From assembly GCA_944470555.2 (NCBI GenBank), contig OX104127.1:53124934-53188933 (forward strand): DNA of 64,000 bases. The letters run 5' to 3'. The notes beneath the pieces are model-generated. The model was not told the DNA's origin, searched no databases, and saw only the letters and a list, made by a program, of their open reading frames with translations. The DNA is from Heterobilharzia americana. Taxonomy: Eukaryota > Platyhelminthes > Trematoda > Strigeidida > Schistosomatidae. Of the stretch, positions 45,609-54,719 are shown piece by piece (the first letter of the stretch is position 1; every line of letters begins with the position of its first letter). The translations under genes and the position numbers were made by a program.

Positions 45609-46086
45609 GAAAACCAGGTGTATATTGAGATGAATAATAATGAAAACACTGGTAATAGGAAGAAGGTTAATTAGACGAAACAAATCAGGGAAGGAAAACA
45701 AAAATCTAAGATGGATGATAATTAAGAGTGAAGAACAAGTAAGAAATATTGAATATGATTAGACGATGTTGTAACTCCCACCATGGCAGATTCATGCGGA
45801 CTATCATTTCCTTCTGAATGCAGAGGTTTTGTTAGACAACTCGAATCGAGCAGGCCTCTTCAATTTTAACCAATTTCTTATTTTGTTGTTTACTGATAAC
45901 CACTGAAGACTTAAAGGTATCAACATCATGCCCATAATCCATTAGGTGTTTCGTTATGAAGCTCCACGGGGTCTCCCCCCACCTTATATTTTTGTTTTTC
46001 TTCCCTGATTTGTTTCGTCGAACAATCCTTATTCCTATTACAATTGCTATCATTATTATTCATCTCAATACACACCTGGTTTTTTT
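45609..46086. repeat. Inverted repeat made of GIY-YIG retroelement pieces
   Basis: Arms 45609-45714 and 45979-46086 are reverse complements with mismatches ('aaccaggtgtatattgagat', 'acgaaacaaatcagggaag'). Between and within the right arm the minus strand encodes SFITKHLMDYGHDVDTFKS and NKKLVKIEEACSIR (45960-45840), a variant of the module ending in EALAIR at 45.1 kb. The structure could be two head-to-head insertions or an inversion made during insertion. Confidence 0.6.
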
Positions 46087-46089
46087 TAT

Positions 46090-47150
46090 TATATCAGCAT
46101 AACTATATTGTTTTCAGTAAGGTGACCGACACTTAGTCGATTCACTTATCATCCTTGTATCAACATTATTATTATTATTATTTTCCTACTTGAAGTCCCC
46201 TATTATACAAACTCAGTTAACCGTGTAACCTATCCTCAACCCATTCCATCTTGAACATCTATTTTTACACTTCGCATTACCACTTGACCTGTAAAGGCTG
46301 TTGTTACACCTATATCCATGTCTCAGTCTGCGTTATATATGCATGTTCTTTAGCATTGTTTGCACGGCATATTTAATCAAGTAAGTTATGTAGAGTATCC
46401 AGCTGACAAGTGCAAATTAGAAAATTGTATAAATACAAAATGAAGTCACCTTCATGTGCTTTAGTGAAACAATTTCGGTCTCATTTTGTCGGCGCATACA
46501 TAGATCGAAGTCACTTTGTGATTATTAGGATACACATGGCTATAGAGAAATACCCTAAGAAATAGATAGATATAGTGCCTTACGTCTCGACTATGGTTTA
46601 GGCAAAATTTGTAGGGAGATAATCTTGAATTGAAACTATTTTAACACACTGATTCGATTGTTAATATAATGTCGGTGTTCACAGTTGGAAATCAGATTTT
46701 TCCAGCCTAAGTAAAGCAAAGGACACTTCCTTAAAAATAAGCTTTGTGTATCTTGTAGCCTACTTTTTAAGTTTACTGAATCAAAAAAGAAGTGAATGTG
46801 ATATTTCCATTTACACTTTATGACCCAAAAACTATGCATTGGACATTTGTGTAAAAAGTGTTGAACATTTAACTGTGGGCTAGTTTTATTTGTTCAACTA
46901 ATTCATGAAGATGAGAAAAATCAATTACTTAAGAAGTTTCTACTGAACAAATAAGCAAATATGAAAACATTTGACTTTGTCTTGAAGTACACTTTATCGA
47001 CATCAGTTATCAGTGAAATGAATTGTGTTCTGTACAGAATGTAATATAGAGGCATATGTGAAGGAGCCCATATGTCAACAGACACCGATCAATTCGGTCT
47101 TAGTCAACTATGGGGAATTACAAGTAATGATTTAAAACTATGCCCGTTGC
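46090..47150. other. AT-rich sequence with an ATT repeat
   Basis: (ATT)n at about 46162-46182; otherwise nothing recognised. Confidence 0.45.
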
Positions 47151-47154
47151 TCAG

Positions 47155-47330
47155 GGAGCCGTTGTAGTAACTCAGTTGTCTAGTGGATGATGCCTGTACA
47201 TTTGAAGTAACCGGTCCTGGGCTCGAGTCTTAGTGGGAAGAATATTACTCACTGGAAGGCAGGTACATCTAGCTGACGGGTCGCAAATAAAACAAATGCT
47301 ACTCACTACCCATCATTACAATCCAAGATA
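47155..47330 (+). repeat. Sm-alpha-like SINE with decayed hammerhead
   Basis: Plus strand: A-box-like GTCTAGTGGATGATGCC (near 47178), B-box-like CTGGGCTCGAGTCTTAG (near 47216), GGTACATCTAGCTGACGG (near 47263), then GTCGCAAATAAAACAAATGC (near 47280), aligning with the hammerhead GAGTCCCAAATAGGACGAAA. A9 and G12 are lost, so it is inactive. Confidence 0.7.
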
Positions 47331-47929
47331 AGCATAGGTCGAAGTAAATAATAAAAACAATAGGTCCGAAAATAAGTTTCAAGTTTATAAATAAACGGAA
47401 TAAACTGTAGATGTTTTCCGGTGTTAAAACAAAAGGCTATTTCTATCCGATCATATGCCGGTGAACGTGTCAAATCAACAGCTTTGCTGTACAGCTTTTA
47501 AAGAAGGTGATTTACACCTACATCACTCGAAGCAAGTCCCTCATGGTGTTCATTCTTTCTGTTTGAGGTCTTTTGTATGCGCACAGTGTAATTCTTTTTC
47601 ACTAAAGTCAACTTCAATTTAATACCATTAACAAAAAGTTGTAATCATTTTATGATGCTGTTACTCAGTTTTCTTTCGGCTTATTGTGTCTAGATCAGTC
47701 TCTTTTTCAACAAAAAGCCTTATAGTTTATTTACTATAATACATTTAATACTTATACGAAAACCACTTACAAACTACTGATTGATTCAATTCACAAACTA
47801 AACACAAAGATGAGGCAGAACTAGATAGACGTCTACTGGCAGCTGTCCTGCCAATAATTAGTAGCCGATGTCGTGGCAATCAAATACATTTAAAAAAAAT
47901 CCTAATATAGATGTGAAACTTTAGCACTG

Positions 47930-48300
47930 AGCTAGAGTGTAATTCCATATTAGATTTGTTTATATGATTTATAACACACGGTGATACAGATTATTGACTG
48001 GATGACATTTCGACAACAAATTATTCCTCATAATCATATAGATGTAATCACACACTTCTCAATATCTGACTCTTATAGTCCTGTCACCTCATTATTCTTT
48101 ATTTCTAAGGGTAGCAAAGTGTTCCAAATTTCTGTTATAGGTGTTGCTTTTATTCCTATTATATGTGTTGGTTGTTGATTCGATGAACTAAGCTTCAGTA
48201 ATCAATCTCTCTCCAACTAATTTTATTGAACTGGAGTACAGTGGTTTCATTGTTCGGTTGGGTGTCGATGCATGCATTGCAACATCCAAGTTTTTTTCTA
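47930..48300 (-). pseudogene. Penelope-like element fragment: end of GIY-YIG region and tail
   Basis: Minus strand: EAWFIEST-type block read as EA.FIESTTN (near 48180), NRNKSNTYNRNLEHFATLRN (near 48150-48095), then the non-coding tail 'aaatgtcatccagtc', 'tgtatcaccgtgtg' and 'aatatggaattac' (48010-47945). Directly to its right a PLE RT fragment runs the opposite way, so the two are back to back. Confidence 0.6.
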
Positions 48301-48324
48301 AATTATTAACCTTCTTAGTCTACA

Positions 48325-48592
48325 AGTTTCAGGAAAAATATACAGACAAACAGAAAGAGTAGCAATGGGATCATCAATTTCCCAATCATAGAAGATATAT
48401 ATGTATGGATAGTTAGGAAGACATGGCTTTACAAACGTATAACCCTGCACTTAAGACATGGTGGTGATATGTTGATAACTTATTCACTGTGTTAAAATGG
48501 GAACATATTGTTCATCTCACAGATATAAACTTCGTAGTGGACGCAATCCAATCCACTTACGAGGCAGTAAGTGAACAAAGAAAACTACCTAT
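48325..48592 (+). pseudogene. Penelope-like element copy 4, RT part before the insertion
   Basis: Plus strand: GKIYRQTERVAMGSSIS (near 48330-48385) is PLE RT motif B (usual GVAMGSPLSP). After a frame change comes a decayed catalytic region (near 48465) and LKWEHIVHLTDINFVVDAIQ (near 48490-48550). The reading TYEAVSEQRKLP is cut at 48592 and resumes as LPMFDSRIN at 49036. Confidence 0.75.
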
Positions 48593-49032
48593 CGAACTAT
48601 CTGATCACACATCCACTTGTCAAACTATTCATGTGAAAATTTACGAAAAGGGTCAATGAAGTTAATAGGAAACATCGGAGGAATAGGAAGGGAGAGAAAA
48701 AGAAAAAGACAACTTTACTCTAGGTATAACAATTAAAATTAATACTACCAAGGTAGGCTTAACTTGAGTACAAATTGTTTTTGTATACATAAAGGGGGTT
48801 TGAATTTACGGATGGCAAGAGCTTCAACAAATTTAAGCACTCGGCTCTGACCACTTTTATATGTCGTACTTTAAAGGCTGTTTTCCTTATCCTATTACCT
48901 TCATTGATCCTTTTCGTAAATTTTCACATAAATAGTTTGACAAGTCCATGTGTGATCAGATCGTTCGAAATATTTAGCGCTAATGCATCATGACATGTTT
49001 CAGACAATCTTTGTCTTCTCATTACGCTGTTT
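48593..49032 (-). mobile_element. 440-bp GIY-YIG-bearing insertion with inverted ends and 12-bp target duplication
   Basis: Flanked by direct repeats AAAACTACCTAT at 48581-48592 and 49033-49044; removing the insert restores a continuous PLE reading. Inside, about 80-nt arms at 48593-48671 and 48893-48975 are inverted repeats of each other. Between them the minus strand encodes EALAIRKFKPPL and SLPW (48840-48760). Compared with the sister copy at 44.9 kb, the N-terminal half of the nuclease has been replaced by the inverted arm. Non-autonomous. Confidence 0.75.
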
Positions 49033-49036
49033 AAAA

Positions 49037-49830
49037 CTACCTATGTTTGATAGCAGGATAAATGGAAGGACAGACGATGAATTAGATACTGCAAACTACA
49101 GGAAAACGAAACATTCCAACAGATATCTAAACTTCAGGTTATCTCATCCAATATCAGTTAAGGTGGGTTTAGTCAAATGTCTAAGTGATAGAGCCAAAAA
49201 GCTCACCAGTTATTGTAAGAACTTAAACAAATAAGTGAAACACATAAGAGAAGCGTTACTAACCGATAATTATCCTCCACAATTTATCAAGAAATTCTCA
49301 CAAACTCACAAGGGTCCAACAGATTCAATCTACCAAAGTCCATGCAATAACTTTGAGGTCAAGTACATAGGTCAAACCAGCTGATCGGGTTCAGTTAGAT
49401 TAGTAGAACATGGGGATCTAGCTAAACATAGAATGAAAGACCCCTATAAGATCAATAATCTAGAGAAACCCTTGGCTATTGCAATGCATGCATTCACACA
49501 CACAGTCATACAGTAGGGTAGGATAAAACCACTGTAGTACAATATAATTATGTAGACAGAGAGATTGCTTTCTGAAGCTTGGTTCATCGACTCAACAAGT
49601 GTAACAGAAATGACGCAACACCTGTCCCAGAGATACGGAAAACTTTAATACCAGTAAAAACAAAAAATACTTGGTGATAGGACTATAATAGCCAGTTGCT
49701 GAAAGTGGTGTGATTACATTTATATGATTATGAGCGATAATTTATGCTCAAAGTGTCATCAAGTAAGTAGCACTGTATCACTGTTTGCTATATATCAAAT
49801 AAATTTAATATGGAATTTTCTTATCTTACC
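49037..49830 (+). pseudogene. Penelope-like element copy 4, RT end, GIY-YIG endonuclease and tail
   Basis: Plus strand: MFDSRINGRTDDELDTANY, SNRYLNFRLSHPISVKVGLV (49040-49165) is the RT thumb region. SIYQSPCNNFEVKYIGQTS (near 49330-49380) is the GIY-YIG start, with the first Cys of the usual CxxC changed in spacing. LVEHGDLAKHRMKD and LAIAMHAFTHT follow (49400-49505), and NKCNRNDATPVPEI lies near 49600-49640. The non-coding tail 'tgtatcactgtttgc', 'atatcaaataaat' ends near 49820. Stops at several points make it inactive. Confidence 0.8.
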
Positions 49831-50334
49831 TACAGTTTTGGTAATAGGCTCGTGGTTAAATTCTGTGCATCCGTCTGTCTAAAGATGAATGGCTGTAAGG
49901 TATTTAACCACTGCTTTCATAAGTCGATCCTGGATATAAAGAAGGCATGTACAGCATTCATAACCTAATTGTCCTAGTCAGAAATCCTCAGATATACCTT
50001 GATATTAGACACCAGTGATCATGCAGGATTTCAGTCAGTGTTCAGTTTTGTGTCATTCTATTAAATAAAAGTATTTCTACCTGTTATCGTGTTCAGTAAT
50101 GTGATTGAAGCTAGAGAACTAACCACTGAAATATCCCTTTCTGTTGGATGACGGTAGAAGTATTCGATCCCGTCTGTTGCGTTGGAAGATAAATCTTTTC
50201 TTGAAATATGAATCAACAATGCTTATTCATAGATAAGGATATCAACTCATGTGAATACTTTTGTGACACACCAAAGTTAAAGCTGTATTGCTTATTACCA
50301 CTGTATGTTTGATGTTAGTGAATTTATTGGTAAT

Positions 50335-50500
50335 CAACCCAGTGGCTCAATGGTAACGCACTGGCCGCGGAACCTGAAGATCATGGGTGCGCACTGCCGA
50401 GGAGTCCCATACTAGGACGAAAGAGCTGTCCAGTGCCCCCAAGTTTCCTTTGTTCCTCTAACTGATGTCAGTATACTATGATTAACAACTTGAATTACGG
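50335..50500 (+). repeat. SINE of the second hammerhead-bearing family
   Basis: Plus strand: CCCAGTGGCTCAATGGTAAC (A box, 50339), CACTGCCGAGGAGTCCC (near 50391), AGGACGAAAGAGCTGTCC (near 50413), tail CTAACTGATGTCAGTA (near 50458). Stem I GCACTG/CAGTGC and stem II GTCC/GGAC are perfect, but the core has CCGAGGA for CTGAGGA and GAAAG for GAAAC. B box lost by a deletion. Confidence 0.7.
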
Positions 50501-50839
50501 TGTAAGCAAAGTATATTTTACTGTTATTATAAGCGTAAACGAGGAAGTTTATTTCGATGTTTCCTTTCGTGTAGATTAGCTAAAGGTTGATTTAAAGCGA
50601 ATGCAATCATAGGATTGAAGTAGTTTAATTGCTGACGTAGTCACTTCTTGTTGCTTTTGTAAATAATTTATGTGAATACCAGAGGTTATATAAACCCTGG
50701 GATAAAGAAAAACAAAGCTCATGTGTATAGTATGCACATTCATCAGGTTATATAATCACATTATAACAAAGATTAGCGCATATCGCTGCTTCAGATTAAA
50801 ATATACATAGATATTTGAACATTAGTCATATTTCAAATT

Positions 50840-51290
50840 GCTACTCATCACGGACCGATATCAGGAGGAAAACCATTAAAAACCTTGGAGTACTGGACAA
50901 CTGTTTAGTTCTAGTATCTAACTTATAAGAGGTAGGTACCCGGGAACCCATCAAGGATCGAATCCAGAACCTAGACGTTCCGCGGCAAGCTCTTTACCAT
51001 TAGGCCAGTGAGTTGATGTCATTCGATGAAGTTGGAGCTTTATCGTGAATTAACACAACTAGGAACATTTGGACCATTGAATCTACATGCTATGGCTCAG
51101 TGGTACTGAGCTTACCGCGGAAGCCGAAGGTTTTGGTTTCTATCTATGGCGGGTTTTTGAGTGTTTTCTACTAGGAAGAAGTAGCTGTTCAGTACTTCCA
51201 GGTTTTTAACAGTCTTTCAGCTGATATCACTTTGTGGTGAATGCCATCTTGAAGTCAATAAACGCTCTAAAGCCCTAAAATTAGGTCATA
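50840..51290. repeat. Head-to-head SINE dyad 2
   Basis: Left arm 50840-51010 is a minus-strand SINE (TCTGGATTCGATCCTTG B box near 50965). Right arm 51081-51285 is a plus-strand SINE (CTATGGCTCAGTGGTACTG A box at 51090, tail near 51220). Heads face across about 70 bp. Both hammerhead blocks are decayed (for example AGGAAGAAGTAGC near 51171). Confidence 0.6.
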
Positions 51291-51294
51291 TTTC

Positions 51295-51780
51295 TGCAAT
51301 GAACTAACAACAAGTTAGACGTTAAGCAGTTCAGCTGTGAGATAGGAATCTTTTCATTCAAATAATTTAGCGTAGGGCCTAACGTACATATTTTTGTACT
51401 ATTTATAACAAACCATTGTATATCTATCTATCTTGATGTGAAAGCATACACACTGTATGTAACTCTCTTTGCACCCCAATACTTACCTGTATTGTCTTTG
51501 TAAGCTGATGTGACGGAAAAAAAATCTTTATAATATTCCAAACAAGCTGCTTTTGGTTTGACTGTATAATATTGGCTTAGCCAGTAGGAGAGTTTTTTGA
51601 GGCGAGTTAAATGATACCACAAAACGTTAGCTATGGTTATAAAAAAAACTCGTTGGTATTCATGCCAGGAGAAAGCTAAATTAGAAATATTTTATCTCTT
51701 AAGTAAGACTGAAAAACTTTAGTTAATAAATCATGTTTATCAGTGTTAGATGTTTTGAAATAATTGACGGGAAGCCAGGA
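51295..51780. other. AT-rich sequence, nothing recognised
   Basis: Short frames only. Confidence 0.4.
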
Positions 51781-51784
51781 ATAC

Positions 51785-51935
51785 ATCTGTATAACCTTGA
51801 TGGAAGTGATGTTTTGTGAGTGAATTGAACCCATGTCACCCTGTTCAGCAGTCATGTATGTTACCACTGAGTTATTTTGGCCAGAACTGACCTGCTTTAT
51901 GACTGGACTATGCCCAATGATTTGACATTGTCCAG
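51785..51935 (-). repeat. tRNA-derived SINE-like repeat
   Basis: Minus strand: AATAACTCAGTGGTAACAT (A box, near 51870) and CATGGGTTCAATTCAC (B box, near 51830). Related to the repeat at 35575-35765. No hammerhead core. Confidence 0.55.
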
Positions 51936-51939
51936 TCTT

Positions 51940-52805
51940 TAAACAGGAATGAATTATTTTAAACATTTTCATGTATGATCAGCAAGCTAGATGATTCAAC
52001 ATCACGATACACTTTGATCGATGTTAGTTGTTTTTTGGTACTAGTGTATGCACCCCTGAGGGAACCTCTTTCCCTTGTGAGGTTCACTTGTAGTGTGTTC
52101 CATTTAATTCACATCTATGGAATATTTACAGTTCACTATCTTCGATTAGTAAAGTTTTTCAATCATAGAAAACGATGAAGTAACTTGCATACTTAAACAT
52201 TTAGATTACAAAGAATAATTAGTGTTATAAAGTAAGTCAAGCGTTTCATTGAACTTCAAGTTACTTTAATATCAATACATAAATGTCATCCATTACTAAT
52301 AATATTGTGTATACATTAAATGAGTTTACATAGTGCGTTCAGCTTCATATTCGAATTAAAGTTGAATTTTTCAACGTTTCCCTTCGTTTTATTTATCCAG
52401 TTAATTCTGCATCACTCATACAAAGAAGTGAATTGGAATAATATTACTAAAGCATATCGTATTAGATTGTCTATTACCTTGTTTTTAATTCTTTCATCAT
52501 CTTATCGAATGATATGAAAAGGTATCTGTGATTGTTTGCTGATAGAAAACACTTTACTACACATACCTAATAATAATTAAAACTGTACAACAAATGAGAT
52601 AAAAAATATACCTAAGCACTTAACAGTGTACTGTAAAGTTTCTAAATGAATGTTATTTATTATCTGATTTATTACTTCACCTGTAAGAATATTCGTTGAT
52701 TGGTTATTGGAATCAGGAAAAATGAAAAAAGATTGCTGCTTTTCCTCACTTGTTTTCATTAAACATCATGTGATCTTCACAATGGACACAATCCATTCTT
52801 TTAAG
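51940..52805. other. AT-rich sequence, nothing recognised
   Basis: Three short frames of 60-67 codons, none with a known motif. Confidence 0.4.
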
Positions 52806-52807
52806 GA

Positions 52808-53285
52808 TGGTATTCAAAATCCACTAACATCAGCTGGAGAAACACTGGAAACCTAGATGTACTGGACAGCTGTTTTGTCCTGATATGGGACTCCTACGCA
52901 GTACGCAACAATGACCCCACCCTTCAGTTCTCGAACTCAGGGCCATCAGCGGTCACATTGCTATCCGGCCACTGGGTTGGAATCCGGTGGTCCGAGTCAA
53001 AAAATGAGGACAATTACTAAACGATTGCATTAGAAGGAGGTCGCGCCATACCATGAACAGACAGTAGTGGAGAATATAAATCACTGGATTCTGAACCAAT
53101 TGAACCTCAAGAGCTTGAGTTCGACTCCTGATAGCATTGTGAGTGCGCATTGATGGGGTCTTCCATATCAGGATGAAATAACTCTTCAGTGCCTCCAAGA
53201 TGCCAATGTTTCTCTAACTGATATCAATTGATGATGAATATAAACCTGAAATAAATGCATAAATCCCAAGAAACCTCAAAATTGA
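52808..53285. repeat. Head-to-head SINE dyad 3
   Basis: Left arm 52808-52990 is minus-strand (A box CCAGTGGCCGGATAGCAA near 52970, B box CTGAGTTCGAGAACTG near 52930, AGGACAAAACAGCTGTCC near 52877). Right arm 53085-53285 is plus-strand (B box TTGAGTTCGACTCCTG near 53117, AGGATGAAATAACTCTTC near 53171, tail CTAACTGATATCAATTG near 53216). Spacer of about 95 bp. Hammerhead cores are lost in both arms. Confidence 0.6.
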
Positions 53286-53329
53286 ACTAAGCCATTTTTT
53301 ACAAGATGAAAATCATCTGTTGCCCATTT

Positions 53330-54050
53330 CTTGCAGTCCATTCAGTCCTGCTATATGGCTGTGGGACATGACAGGTAGAAGTTGAAGACATGAAGTGATC
53401 ATCAGTTTCCAGCTGTGCGTGTCATCGTGGTATTGCTCACATAAGCTGGAATAATCATATAGGTGTTGTAAAGCTTAAGTGGAATATACTAGATAAGGAA
53501 GTCAAGTCAGTCGATGAGGTTGTGAAACTTCAGCAAGTGAGGTGATTTGGAAATGTGTTGTGCATGCCAAGAGAACACTTACCTCGACGTTCAACAATAA
53601 CAGAAGTTGGATTTGGATAAAGAAGGTTCAGAGTGGTCAGACCAAGATGTGGCATCACTTCATGAAATCTCTGACTGTTAATCTCAGCAGTTCAGGTAGG
53701 GGTATGTGGACAACATAATTCGGGCTCACAAGACGATAGAAATCAATGGTTGTGGACTCTTGGTGAAATAACTGAAAATCAGTCATAATGCTCCATATGT
53801 ATTGACTTCTCGATGTCTTCTGGAGCTTGAGTGTTTTGACTAGCCTTCACTGATAAATTTCTTCTCCTCACATCCACCTTCATCTGCTTTGGTCTCTTTT
53901 CATCCACTTGTTCTTTGTATACTACTGTGGATGTGGTAACTTGAAGGAATGCACTTGTCTGAGAGGCTCTGTACTGAGATTCATACAGGTACAGCTCATA
54001 TCTGACGTCAACCCTTTACTCGGAGTCTAATATTTGTGAAGCTATCCAGT
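53330..54050 (+). pseudogene. RTE-like LINE 3' end in unit F1
   Basis: Plus strand: SVDEVVKLQQVR, TGA at a conserved Trp, FGNVLCMPREHLPRR (53510-53590), TEVGFG, then decayed; the 3' untranslated part includes 'tactactgtggatgtggtaac' (53921-53940). The same fragment begins F2 at 59307. Confidence 0.75.
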
Positions 54051-54480
54051 CAAACATTGACTAGGATTCATCGAAATAAAAACTTATTTTTAGAAACCAT
54101 TCGGTTTACTTTTCTGAATTCAAGTAATAACCGACTGTTTACCTGATTAACTGTCATTCGTTGGGGTTATTGTTTCATGCATGTTTTTAAACAGCAATTG
54201 TTGCATCTGTCTCCAAGTGGTCAATTGGTAAATTTATGACTTGTTGGTATTTTATTATTTTCATCTCCACTAACTGCACATGTAGTTTCTCCTCTCTATA
54301 AGATTGTATCAGTTGACCTCTGCCCACACATCATATCCTCAAGTTAACAGGTGTATTCATGTTTCACTGCCACCTCTTATTCCATTTATCGCCTTCATCA
54401 TATGTACATGCAAGTAAATATTATTTCATTAATATAGGAGTGGAACGTGGTCAGTGTGGTAGATTGTAATTCCACTTCAG

Positions 54481-54562
54481 TCTGTTTATTAGAAATGTCA
54501 CACAATGAGACGTTATTGGGTACAGGATAACGTTTCACTGTGTGATACTACAAATGAACAGA
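54481..54562. repeat. 36-nt-armed hairpin of head-to-head PLE ends, copy F1
   Basis: Arms 54481-54516 and 54527-54562 with loop 54517-54526. Arms pair along their length with scattered mismatches. Outside the hairpin both flanks continue as PLE tail in opposite directions. Confidence 0.85.
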
Positions 54563-54719
54563 TTATAAAGGGATTCAAACAATATTTCTTCAATGAAGTG
54601 TGAAGTCACTTCTCTGATCTAATATCAGTTTGGTGAATGTGTAGTGGTGACAAATGAAGAAGACTAGACCTATGGAAATTAACCTTTGTTTGATGCGCAA
54701 TATGGAATAACTCAAAGTC

